Source: Herbaspirillum rhizosphaerae_A
GTDB lineage: Bacteria > Pseudomonadota > Gammaproteobacteria > Burkholderiales > Burkholderiaceae_D
NCBI RefSeq assembly: GCF_046025915.1
Contig: NZ_JAQQFR010000001.1
Location: forward strand, 475,611-539,610
Direction: 5' to 3'
DNA length: 64,000 nt
The translations under genes and the position numbers were made by a program. Within the stretch, counting starts at the first letter, position 1. Each line of letters opens with the position of its first letter. The notes under the pieces were generated by a model, which ran no database searches, was not told the origin of the DNA, and was given only the letters and a program-made list of their open reading frames with translations. Positions 25,853 to 34,059 of this stretch are shown in pieces.

Positions 25853-26632
25853 TTAGCCGTTGAAGCGGGTCAGGAAGGATTGCGTCGCCGCCTGTTGTGG
25901 ATTGTCGATGACTTGCGATGGCGGGCCGGCTTCGACCACGACGCCGTCGCGCATGAAGATGACCTGATCGGCGACTTCGCGGGCGAAGGCGATTTCATGC
26001 GTGACCAGAATCATGGTCATGCCGTCGGCCGCCAGCGAGCGGATCACGTTGAGCACCTCGCCCACCAGTTCCGGATCGAGCGCCGAGGTGGCTTCGTCGA
26101 ACAGCATCACGCTCGGACGCATCGCCAGCGCGCGGGCAATCGCCACGCGCTGCTTCTGGCCGCCGGACAGACGCTGAGGATAGATGTCGGCGCGATCGGA
26201 CAGGCCGACTTTCTGCAACAGTTCCAATGCATAAGCGCGTGCTTCCGCCTTGGGTTTGCGCAGCACGGTGAGCATGCCTTCCATGACGTTTTCCAGCGCG
26301 GTCATGTGCGGAAACAGGTTGAAATGCTGGAACACCATGCCGGTGTTGGTGCGGAACTTGGCCAGCTCGCGATCCTTCAGCGGTTTCGATGCCTTGTCTC
26401 CCTTGCCGAAGCTGAAATCCTGCGCACCGACGCGGATACTGCCTTGCTCAGGCACGGTCAGCAGGTTGATACAACGCAGCAGCGTCGACTTGCCGGAACC
26501 GGACGGCCCGATCATGGCGACCACGCTGCCCTTGTTGACCTGCAGCGAAATATCCTTGAGCACGACGTGCTCGCCGAAAGCCTTCTTCAGATTCTTGATT
26601 TCAATCATGACTTCGTTTGTTGGATTGCTCAT
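25853..26632 (-). CDS. Amino-acid ABC transporter ATPase (GlnQ/HisP type)
   Basis: 259 residues. Walker A GPSGSGKST (residues about 39-47), signature LSGGQKQR, Walker B VMLFDEATSALD, and the H-loop in VTHEIAF. Energises uptake of polar amino acids with the permease at 26634, which ends one base before this start. The binding protein is most likely the one at 18218-19060. Confidence 0.95.
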   Translation of the reverse strand: MSNPTNEVMIEIKNLKKAFGEHVVLKDISLQVNKGSVVAMIGPSGSGKSTLLRCINLLTVPEQGSIRVGAQDFSFGKGDKASKPLKDRELAKFRTNTGMVFQHFNLFPHMTALENVMEGMLTVLRKPKAEARAYALELLQKVGLSDRADIYPQRLSGGQKQRVAIARALAMRPSVMLFDEATSALDPELVGEVLNVIRSLAADGMTMILVTHEIAFAREVADQVIFMRDGVVVEAGPPSQVIDNPQQAATQSFLTRFNG

Positions 26633-26633
26633 C

Positions 26634-27302
26634 TCATACTCCCTGTTGCGCGTTCAGGCGGTTTTCCAGGCGCTTGGCCCAGATCGTCGCAGGCAGCAGG
26701 ATCAGGAAGTAAATCACCGCAACCATGGTGTAGATTTCCAGCGGGCGATAGGTCTCGTGCGCGATGATCTGGCCTTGATACAGCAGATCAGGTACTGCCA
26801 GCACCGACAGCAGCGAAGTGTTCTTCAACTGCATGATGGACTGGCTGACCAGCGGCGGCGTCATGCGCTTGAATGCCTGCGGCAGGATCACGCGGCGCAT
26901 CAGCTGGAAGCGCGTCATGCCCAATGCACAGCCGGCTTCGCTCTGGCCGATATCGATCGAGACGATGCCGCCGCGGATGATTTCCGAATAGAACGCACCG
27001 CCATACAAAGCCAGCGCCAGCAAGGCCGAGGTGCCGGCGGACATTTCAATGCCGACCAGCACCGGCAGGGCGTAGTAGAACCACACCAGTTGCACCAGCA
27101 CTGGTGTACAGCGGAATACTTCGACATAAGCGCGCAGCGGGCCGGAGATAAACGGGTTGGTCGACAAGCGGCCCAGACCGACCAGCAAGCCGATCAACAG
27201 TCCCAGCAAAACGCAGGCGATGGTGTAAGCCAGCGTGTAGCCGAAGCCCACTGCAATGACATTACGGAATTGCCATAGCGCGGCGAAGTCCCAGTGATAC
27301 AT
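26634..27302 (-). CDS. Amino-acid ABC transporter permease (HisM/GlnP type)
   Basis: 222 residues with about five membrane spans and the EAA loop (EAGCALGMTRFQLMRRVILPQAFKRM, residues about 121-146). A single permease gene, so it probably acts as a homodimer. First gene of the operon; the stretch upstream holds its promoter. A short piece of this gene is duplicated at 23526-23574. Confidence 0.93.
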   Translation of the reverse strand: MYHWDFAALWQFRNVIAVGFGYTLAYTIACVLLGLLIGLLVGLGRLSTNPFISGPLRAYVEVFRCTPVLVQLVWFYYALPVLVGIEMSAGTSALLALALYGGAFYSEIIRGGIVSIDIGQSEAGCALGMTRFQLMRRVILPQAFKRMTPPLVSQSIMQLKNTSLLSVLAVPDLLYQGQIIAHETYRPLEIYTMVAVIYFLILLPATIWAKRLENRLNAQQGV

Positions 27303-27730
27303 CGTGTTTCCTTTTTACTCTTTAGTGTCAGAACCTGCGTAAAACCAACCTGCGCATGCCGCCTGTGCGGGCATGGCGAGAGCAATCGCGGCGGAAGTCC
27401 TGTGAATGTGTCTGAATTCTTGTATGCCTCAATATCTGCCGTGAAGGCAGCATGAAGCGTGCCAATAGCCTGCCGGCAGCGTGCCGGTTGAAGTGAAATG
27501 GACGGTAGGTCTGACCAATTTCCCCTTCCCGAAAACCCCGCAATTGTAATGGAGAATACCCTCGGGGATGTAGCAGAAGCTGTTGTGCAGCGCTTCTGCA
27601 GCGCTGTTGCGACGGGTTTTTGACAGCCGCCTGACAGGGTTTGCGGCTTATTGGTTAAAATAGCGCCACTGTTTTTCCTCCGGCCTTGATCCGCCTTCCA
27701 CCTGTTTCTTCTTCAGTTTCCTCTTCGCCA
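27303..27730. other. Divergent promoter region without genes
   Basis: 428 bases between the permease and the SDR gene. A hairpin GCAGAAGC/GCTTCTGC sits at 27573-27599. CTGACA (27631) with TTAAAAT (27655) is a weak promoter candidate for the SDR gene, with a spacer slightly longer than ideal. Nothing else supported. Confidence 0.4.
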
Positions 27731-28498
27731 ATGACTCCATCCAAGACTGTGCAGCGCGTGATCCTGATTACCGGCGCCGCCCGCGGCATTGGCGCAGCCA
27801 CCGCAAAAGCGGCCGCCGCCGCCGATATGGGCATGGTGCTGCACGCGCGCAGCGATTCGCCGGAGTTGCAACAGACCGCTGCGGCCTGCCGCGAGCGCGG
27901 TGCGCATTGCGTGACGGCTTTCGGCGATATGGCCGACGTGAGTACTGCCGCCGCCTTGCGCGACGTCGCGCTTAATACTTACGGTCGTCTGGACGCGCTG
28001 GTCGCCAACGCCGGCTTTGCCGACCGCAAGCGCATCGGCGAACTGACGGCGCAGGATTGGTCACGTTCCATCGACGCCTTGCTGGGGGGATTCTTCCAGC
28101 TGGTGACGGCATGCAAGGATGTTCTGCAAGCGTCGCCCGCCAGTCGCGTGGTGGCGGTGAGCTCGTTTGTTGCGCACGTCTACCGACTGGGTGAATCCGG
28201 CTTTCCGGCGTCAGCCGCAGCCAAGGCCGGCATTGAAGCGCTGGTGAAATCGCTGGCGGTACAGCTGGCGGCGTCCGGCGTCACCGTCAACGCGGTTGCG
28301 CCCGGCTACGTCCAGAAGTCTGACCCCAATAAATCCGCCATCGACCCCGCCGCCTGGGCCGCCGCGCTGGAACGCATCCCCATGCACCGCCTCGGCCAGC
28401 CGGAAGAAATCGCCAACGTCATCGCCTTTTTGCTGAGTCCCGCCGCTTCATACGTGACGGGACAAATCTGGCATATCGATGGTGGCTTAACTTTATAA
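27731..28498 (+). CDS. SDR-family oxidoreductase with a non-canonical active site
   Basis: 255 residues. Classical cofactor motif TGAARGIG near residue 14 and NAG near residue 92. The usual YxxxK is not present: the lysine lies in SAAAKAG, and the residue four before it is Ser rather than Tyr. Either the catalytic Tyr is supplied otherwise or the protein is not a standard dehydrogenase. ATG 27731 is preferred over an upstream TTG (27686) that adds Ser/Pro-rich residues, though neither has a good ribosome site. The DadA-like gene follows after 32 bases. Confidence 0.82.
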   Translation: MTPSKTVQRVILITGAARGIGAATAKAAAAADMGMVLHARSDSPELQQTAAACRERGAHCVTAFGDMADVSTAAALRDVALNTYGRLDALVANAGFADRKRIGELTAQDWSRSIDALLGGFFQLVTACKDVLQASPASRVVAVSSFVAHVYRLGESGFPASAAAKAGIEALVKSLAVQLAASGVTVNAVAPGYVQKSDPNKSAIDPAAWAAALERIPMHRLGQPEEIANVIAFLLSPAASYVTGQIWHIDGGLTL

Positions 28499-28530
28499 AC
28501 AATTAATCAGCTGTACTAAGCGAAGCAATC

Positions 28531-29799
28531 ATGCACATCATCGTCCTAGGCGCCGGCATCGTCGGCGTAACCACTGCCTATTTTCTGCACGAAAAGGGCT
28601 ATACCGTCACAGTGGTCGACCGCCAGCCCGACGTCGCTGCCGAGACCAGCGTCGGCAACGCCGGTCACGTCTGCCCGTCCTACGCCACGCCGTGGGCGGC
28701 CCCGGGCATGAAAGGCAAGTCGCTCAAGTGGTCGGTGCAAAGCTGGCTGGGCATGGAAGCGGCGCTGCGTTTCACACCGCGTCTGGATCCGCACCAATGG
28801 CGCTGGCTGAGTCAGTTCCTGTCCCAATGCAATGCCGAACGCTATGCCGTCAACAAGGCGCGCATGGGCCGGCTGGCGCGTTACAGCCACACGCAGTTGA
28901 AGGCGATCCGCGAGCGTCTCGACATTCAGTACGAACAAACTACGGTCGGTAACCTGCAATTGTTCCGCACGCAAGAAGGCATGGACAACGCCGGACTCGC
29001 CGCCAAGGTGCTGGCCGAAGCAGGTGTCGCCTACGAGTTGCTGGATGGAGATGGTTGCGTCGCCTTCGATCCCGCCCTGCGCGATGCGCGTGACCAATTG
29101 GTCGGCGGCATGCTGTTGCCGCAGGATGAAACCGGCAATTGTCCCTTGTTCGCGCGCGCACTGGCCGACTGGCTGAAGTCGCAAGGTGTGAACTTCGTCC
29201 TCGGCACTACGGTGCAGCAGATTGAATTTGCCGGCGGCGCCGTCACCGGCTTGCGTACCGCGACTGGCGTGCTCAAGGCCGACGCCTATGTCGTCGCCTG
29301 CGCCAGCGCTTCGGTGGCGTTGGTCAAGCCGCTGGGTTTGCAATTGCCAGTGTATCCGGTCAAGGGTTACGCCATTACCGTGCCGGTCAGCGATCCCGAT
29401 GCAGCGCCCAAGAGCGGTGTGATGGATGAGTATTACAAAGTGGCGATTACCCGCATGGGCTCCAACATCCGCGCCGCCGGTACGGCTGAGATCGGCAGTT
29501 GGGATACCAAGGTGACGCCGCGCGATTGCGCTACCGCCATCAAGTCGCTCAAGCTGCTATTCCCGCGTGGCGCCGATCTTGGCAGGATCGAGTACTGGGC
29601 CGGCCTGCGCCCGATGACGCCGGACGGGGCACCGCTGATCGGCGCCACGTCTTATTCCAATCTCTATCTGAATGCCGGTCACGGCTCCAACGGCTGGACT
29701 ACCGCGTGCGGTTCCAGCCGGCTGATTGCCGACAAGATTGCCGGTGTTGCCACGGAAATCACCAGCGATGATCTGAGTCCGTTGCGCTCGTTCCAATAA
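28531..29799 (+). CDS. D-amino acid dehydrogenase-like flavoprotein (DadA family)
   Basis: 422 residues. FAD motif GAGIVG at residues 7-12, DAO fold, C-terminal FAD contact GHGSNGWTTACGSSRLIADKI. The family deaminates D-amino acids oxidatively at the membrane, passing electrons to quinone. Length is close to E. coli DadA (432). It may form a unit with the SDR gene upstream. A hairpin at about 29814-29840 may end transcription. Confidence 0.88.
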   Translation: MHIIVLGAGIVGVTTAYFLHEKGYTVTVVDRQPDVAAETSVGNAGHVCPSYATPWAAPGMKGKSLKWSVQSWLGMEAALRFTPRLDPHQWRWLSQFLSQCNAERYAVNKARMGRLARYSHTQLKAIRERLDIQYEQTTVGNLQLFRTQEGMDNAGLAAKVLAEAGVAYELLDGDGCVAFDPALRDARDQLVGGMLLPQDETGNCPLFARALADWLKSQGVNFVLGTTVQQIEFAGGAVTGLRTATGVLKADAYVVACASASVALVKPLGLQLPVYPVKGYAITVPVSDPDAAPKSGVMDEYYKVAITRMGSNIRAAGTAEIGSWDTKVTPRDCATAIKSLKLLFPRGADLGRIEYWAGLRPMTPDGAPLIGATSYSNLYLNAGHGSNGWTTACGSSRLIADKIAGVATEITSDDLSPLRSFQ

Positions 29800-29841
29800 C
29801 GTAGCTCGCGGACTTGTTCCGGCTTTGCGGCGGGAACAGGT

Positions 29842-30282
29842 TTAGCGACTGAATACGGTATTGATGTTATCGCTATTGCTGAACGCGCTCAGGGCCCAGC
29901 CCGCACCGGTCTTGTAAAAGATGAACTGCCAGGGAATGGCCTGTTTTTCCGCCTTCTCTATATAGACCAGCTTGAGCAGCGAGTCCCCCACCTTTTCGCT
30001 GCGGATAAATTCGTAACCCACCGACGACCCGATGAACTGCTCCAGTTGCATGCGCGAGTTGCGCGCGCTGACGCGAGCACGATCAAGCGTATTGACGTCC
30101 GCCAATGCATACGGCGTCATCGCAGAATAAGCATCGTCGGTTCGGCCCTTGCCGGCGGCGGCCATGACTTTGTCGGTCAGCTGGCGAACTTCCGCCTCGC
30201 TCTTGAGCGTATCGGCGGCGGCGTTATACGACGCCGTCAACGCGCAGGCGGCGAGGGCAATGGTGGACAGCAAAGTGCGCAT
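29842..30282 (-). CDS. Exported small protein of unknown function
   Basis: 146 residues from ATG 30282, preceded by CAGGAG on the coding strand. Signal peptide to about residue 23 (YNAAAD). The mature part (WQFIFYKTGAGWALSAFSNSDNI near the end) has the look of a small alpha/beta periplasmic domain of the NTF2- or DUF4019-like kind, but I cannot name it. A longer frame starting at 30450 is not used, since it would bury the signal peptide. Confidence 0.68.
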   Translation of the reverse strand: MRTLLSTIALAACALTASYNAAADTLKSEAEVRQLTDKVMAAAGKGRTDDAYSAMTPYALADVNTLDRARVSARNSRMQLEQFIGSSVGYEFIRSEKVGDSLLKLVYIEKAEKQAIPWQFIFYKTGAGWALSAFSNSDNINTVFSR

Positions 30283-30495
30283 GATGCGATCTCCTGGAAA
30301 AAACGTATGACCGCCGTGATTGTGCCTTTGTTGCAGGATTCGTGCTGTGGGGATCGTTTGTTTGCAGGCGTCGCCTACAGAAAAGTACATATGTAAAGTA
30401 TTGCCCGTGTTGGCGTAAATCAGCGTAAAACCGGACGAATTCGGGAACATCGGCAGATATGATGAATTTCAATCATTGTCGAACCGGTCGCCATC

Positions 30496-31071
30496 ATGAT
30501 CAAACTTCTCATCGCTTCTGCCAGTATCGCCTCCCTTTCCGGTTGCGTCATTCTGTCACCGAGTCCGATTGTCGAGGCGGCCAATCTGCTCGGTTCGGCC
30601 ATCACCGGCGTATCGTCGATGACCCCGGCCACGCCACAAAATCCTGTTGTCTTTGCGCACGCGCCGATCAAGGAAGTCTGCATCGAGTGGAACGGCGCCG
30701 TCGCCTTGAGCGACTTCGTACCGAGCCTGCAAGGTGAGCTGCAACGCCACGGCGTGCCGAGCCGCGTGTATGACGCCGGCACGCAACCCGGCAGTTGCCC
30801 GATGACGCTGGTCTACAGCGCTTACATCAAGTGGGACATGCGGACTTTCAGCAATGCTTACACGCCCTATCTGACCTTTGCGTCGGTGACCTTGCGCAAG
30901 GATGGGCGTGTGGTGGGTAGCGCCAGTTACAAGATCGGCTCCATTGCTCAGGATAAGTGGTCTTCTACCAGCAGTAAGCTGGGGCCGGTTGTGGATGCTT
31001 TGTTGATTAGCAATCCGGTTGTGGAGGCTAATAATTCGGCGGGGGCGCCGGTGGTGTTTGGGGGGTCTTGA
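30496..31071 (+). CDS. Lipoprotein (Sbal_3080-like), function unknown
   Basis: 191 residues with a short lipoprotein signal (LIASASIASLSGC, lipidated Cys at residue 17). The mature part has two more cysteines (EVCIEW, GSCPM) that could pair. It resembles outer-membrane lipoproteins of the Sbal_3080 type from recall; no activity is known. Transcribed divergently from the exported protein at 29842-30282, with 213 bases between them. Confidence 0.68.
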   Translation: MIKLLIASASIASLSGCVILSPSPIVEAANLLGSAITGVSSMTPATPQNPVVFAHAPIKEVCIEWNGAVALSDFVPSLQGELQRHGVPSRVYDAGTQPGSCPMTLVYSAYIKWDMRTFSNAYTPYLTFASVTLRKDGRVVGSASYKIGSIAQDKWSSTSSKLGPVVDALLISNPVVEANNSAGAPVVFGGS

Positions 31072-31120
31072 GGTTGTCGGTGTGTTGTTCCTACCTTGCT
31101 TGTGTTGGTAGCTTAGATTG

Positions 31121-31372
31121 TTCTTTCTTCGATCAAGCTTGCCGGGGGTGGCCCGGCAGCCACTCACTTTTCTTGCTTCGCCAAGAAAAGTAAGCAAAAG
31201 AAGGCGACCGCTAGGTCGTAGCCCCTTCGGGGTTCCCGGCGCCAGCGGGTGAAAATCGGGAAGGGAAAACAACTCGCTACGCTCAGACATTTTTCCCTTC
31301 TTAATCCGATTTTCACCCGCTGACACCGGCTACTCTCAAGCGGACTTCGAGACCGGCTCGCTTCGCTTTGCC
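31121..31372. repeat. Long inverted repeat, left arm
   Basis: About 250 bases that recur in reverse complement at 31580-31838 with roughly 85-90 percent identity by eye. The arm includes its own small palindromes (ACTTTTCTTGCTTCGCCAAG, then AAGAAAAGT) and the segment with GGGAAGGGAAAACAACTCGC. No protein is supported. Confidence 0.85.
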
Positions 31373-31447
31373 TTGGGGTGGCTCGCCTTCGGCATCGTAG
31401 CTTCAAGCGCTGCTGATGCTGCAACTTCAATCCTATTTTTTTATTTC

Positions 31448-31535
31448 GTCGTCCCAGCGAACGCTGGGATCCAGTGACGTTTGCGCTTACTCATCCGTCT
31501 TCACGACTCTGGGTTCCAACTTTCGTTGGAACGAC
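31448..31535. repeat. Dispersed two-hairpin intergenic repeat, copy B
   Basis: GTCGTCCCAGCGAACGCTGG at the left and TTCCAACTTTCGTTGGAACG at the right, the same two modules as at 11853-11931. It lies in the middle of the long inverted repeat. Confidence 0.65.
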
Positions 31536-31579
31536 AGAGTAAATAAGGCCAGAGAAATGTAAAACCATCGCAGTACCCA

Positions 31580-31838
31580 GGCGATGCGAAGCGAGTCCGT
31601 CTCGAAGTCCGCTTGAGAGTAGCCGGTGACGGCGGGGTCAAATCGGAAAAAGAAGGGAAAAATGTCTGAGCGCAGCGAGTTGTTTTCCCTTCCCGATTTG
31701 AGCCTGCCGGCGCCGGGGACCCTCGAAGAGGGCTACGACCCAGCGGTCGCCTTCTTTTGCTTACTTTTCTTGGCGAAGCAAGAAAAGTGAGTGGCTGCCG
31801 GGCCACCCCCGGCAAGGTTGATCGAGGCAAGAAAAGAT
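31580..31838. repeat. Long inverted repeat, right arm
   Basis: Reverse complement of 31121-31372. The two arms enclose about 207 bases with the dispersed repeat copy B. No transposase, no target-site duplication that I can see. Region 31072-31886 otherwise holds no gene. Confidence 0.85.
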
Positions 31839-31886
31839 CAAGTTACAACAAACGGTAGTCGGAACAAAACCAAAAACCACCACCCA

Positions 31887-32570
31887 TCACCAAAACGTCA
31901 AAATACTCCTGAAAAACTGCTGCATCCACCCCTGCGAATTCGCATCCGCCACCGTCCCGCCCCCAACCTGCTCCAAGCGCGCATCCGCCACATTGCTGGA
32001 AGAAACCACATTCCCCCCGCGAATATCCCGCGCCCGCACCACACCCGAGAAGCGCAAGGTATTGATCGAGCCGTTCATCCCGATGCGCTTTTCGCCCGCA
32101 ACCACCAAGTTGCCATTGGGGAGCACTTCAATGATCGACACCATCAGGCTGCCGGTCATGCTGTTGGAATTGTCGGTCTGACCGGTGCCCTTGAACGAGT
32201 CGCTGCCTGACGCCGTCGCATTGATATTGAAGACCGATGCCAGCAAACCGCTCATGGATGAACCAGCGCCGGGGCCGACTTGCTTCAAGGCGGTGTCGCG
32301 GCTGTTGCTGGTGGTCGACTTGTTGCTGCCGGTGAGCGATTCGGAGATGTCGATCTTGAGGATGTCGCCGACATAGTGGGTGGTCGATTCTTCAAACAGC
32401 TGGGCGCTGCTCACGCGGAAGATCGCGCCGTTGTTCTCTACATTGGCGACCGGAAAGGCCGGACGCACGCTGGTCGGCCCCTGCACCATTGGCGGCGGAC
32501 TGCTGCACGCGCTCAGTAAACACAGAAGTCCCGCTCCATACGCCACATAAGCAATGCGCTGCTGAATCAT
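31887..32570 (-). CDS. flgH: Flagellar L-ring protein FlgH, orphan
   Basis: 227 residues. Lipobox LLSAC (Cys at residue 22), conserved FlgH segments (HYVGDILKIDISESLTGSNKS, GSLMVSIIEVLPNGNLVVAGEKRI, LRFSGVVRARDI) and the typical C terminus (QGWMQQFFRSILTFW). FlgH builds the outer-membrane ring of the flagellum and normally sits within flgBCDEFGHIJKL. Here no other flagellar gene is in sight: it lies between repeats and a catabolic cluster, so it may be a second or relocated copy. Confidence 0.9.
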   Translation of the reverse strand: MIQQRIAYVAYGAGLLCLLSACSSPPPMVQGPTSVRPAFPVANVENNGAIFRVSSAQLFEESTTHYVGDILKIDISESLTGSNKSTTSNSRDTALKQVGPGAGSSMSGLLASVFNINATASGSDSFKGTGQTDNSNSMTGSLMVSIIEVLPNGNLVVAGEKRIGMNGSINTLRFSGVVRARDIRGGNVVSSSNVADARLEQVGGGTVADANSQGWMQQFFRSILTFW

Positions 32571-32897
32571 GATTTTCCCCCGAAGACAATCGATAGCTGG
32601 CTGACAGATAGGCCCGCAACCGAGAGGCCCTCGCGGCCATCATCGGGGCAAAGTCTGTAAGCGGGCGTTAACGCCTCGTAAATCAGGGAAAACCAATCTC
32701 AAGAAGCGTGAAGGAAGCTCAAGAAATATCAAGACGGTTTGTGTCGTCTATTTTTGGGGCGACTTTTGAAAGGGCTGCGGCAAGAGAAAATTGCTCATTA
32801 GTAATTTCTCTCCGATTCGGTCGGCTGCCGGATCGTCTGGAATTGGTGCAAGCCGCACCGCCAAAGCGCGCCAGCGCGTTTCTTTGGTGAACAGGTG

Positions 32898-32915
32898 TCT
32901 GAAATATGAGACAGA
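32898..32915. promoter_or_regulatory. Palindromic operator 1 before the aromatic-catabolic cluster
   Basis: TGTCTGAAATATGAGACA, 16 of 18 positions matching the perfect palindrome TGTCTCATATATGAGACA. Candidate site for the IclR regulator at 38253-39086. Confidence 0.6.
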
Positions 32916-32989
32916 AATGCGATGGAAGCCGTGATTTTGGCGTGGCACACATTATGCAATAAGTGAAAAACAGTTCTTATATAAACCAT

Positions 32990-33007
32990 CAAACCATATA
33001 TGAAACA
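32990..33007. promoter_or_regulatory. Palindromic operator 2, weaker
   Basis: CAAACCATATATGAAACA: right half-site close to consensus, left half degenerate. Same strand sense as operators 1 and 3. Confidence 0.4.
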
Positions 33008-33071
33008 AAAAGAGCTATCTTTTTGCCGAATATCTGCTATATTTGATTCGTATATCTCACATTTGGTTTGT

Positions 33072-33089
33072 AGTTTTATATATGAGACA
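33072..33089. promoter_or_regulatory. Palindromic operator 3
   Basis: AGTTTTATATATGAGACA, 15 of 18 matching the same palindrome, 115 bases before the ATPase start. The 32571-33203 gap is AT-rich and otherwise without genes. Confidence 0.55.
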
Positions 33090-33203
33090 ACTGATGTTTG
33101 TGCCGCACCCGCCACCTACCGGTCGCCGGCTTCAACAAACGTCATGTAATTAGGCGCGAGGGCGCTAAAGCAACAAGTAATAAGTAACCAACCAAGAGGC
33201 ATC

Positions 33204-33989
33204 ATGATCGAAATCGAATTTCGCAACGTCGGCAAAAGCTTCGTCGACCGCCAGACTTCCCAGGCCCGCGCCGCGGTCACCAACGTCAACTTGTCGATTC
33301 GCAGCGGCGAAGTGGTTTCCATCATCGGCCCTTCCGGTTGCGGCAAGAGCACGCTGCTGAATATGGGAGCGGGTTTGTACCTGCCGACCTCCGGTGAAGT
33401 CATCGTCGGCGGCCAGCGCGTCACCAAGCCGGTTCGCAACGTCGCCTTCATGCTGCAAAAAGACTTGCTCATGCCATGGCGCAATATCCGCGCCAACGTC
33501 TCCCTCGGTCTGGAAATCGACGGCGTCAGCGCCGCCGAGCGTAAGCGCGTGGCCGATGAGTTGCTGGCCAAGTGTCACCTCAAGGGCTTTGAAGAGCACT
33601 ATCCCTACCAACTGTCCGGCGGCATGCGCCAACGCGCTGCGCTGGCCCGCACGCTGGCGGTTGATCCGCAAGTGCTACTGATGGACGAGCCGTTCTCGGC
33701 ACTGGATGCGCAGACCAAGATGGTCTTGCAGCAGGATCTGGCCAAGATGCTCTACGAAAAGAAAAAGACCGCGCTCTTCATCACCCACGATCTGGTCGAA
33801 GCGATCGCCTTGTCCGACCGCCTGCTGGTCATGAGCGAGCGTCCAGGCACCATCATCGAAGAGATCGAAGTCAACCTGCCTTTCCGCGACAACCCGCTGG
33901 AGCGCCGCAAGCTGCCGGAAATCGGCCCGCTGCAAGGTCGCCTGATGGAGTTGCTCAAAGTCGGTAAAGAGACAGCAGAGCTGCACTGA
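33204..33989 (+). CDS. ABC transporter ATPase, nitrate/sulfonate/taurine type
   Basis: 261 residues. Walker A GPSGCGKST, signature LSGGMRQR, Walker B LLMDEPFSALD, H-loop FITHDLVE. First gene of the 16-kb cluster. Together with 34060-35931 it makes an SsuABC-like importer, a type also used for aromatic acids such as phthalates and hydroxybenzoates. Start ATG follows an AAGAGG site. The substrate is inferred to be the aromatic compound degraded by the downstream genes. Confidence 0.94.
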   Translation: MIEIEFRNVGKSFVDRQTSQARAAVTNVNLSIRSGEVVSIIGPSGCGKSTLLNMGAGLYLPTSGEVIVGGQRVTKPVRNVAFMLQKDLLMPWRNIRANVSLGLEIDGVSAAERKRVADELLAKCHLKGFEEHYPYQLSGGMRQRAALARTLAVDPQVLLMDEPFSALDAQTKMVLQQDLAKMLYEKKKTALFITHDLVEAIALSDRLLVMSERPGTIIEEIEVNLPFRDNPLERRKLPEIGPLQGRLMELLKVGKETAELH

Positions 33990-34059
33990 TTCAGTAGACA
34001 CACTCGACACATCCCGACATTCAACCTGATCACCACCGAACAATAGGAGTGAAGCAAGC

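Noticed and set aside
29842..30450. Longer version of the exported protein starting at 30450
   Set aside because: It would place 56 unconserved residues before a clear signal peptide; ATG 30282 has a good ribosome site.
31121..31838. Insertion sequence
   Set aside because: No transposase frame between or within the arms and no visible target duplication; kept as an inverted repeat only.
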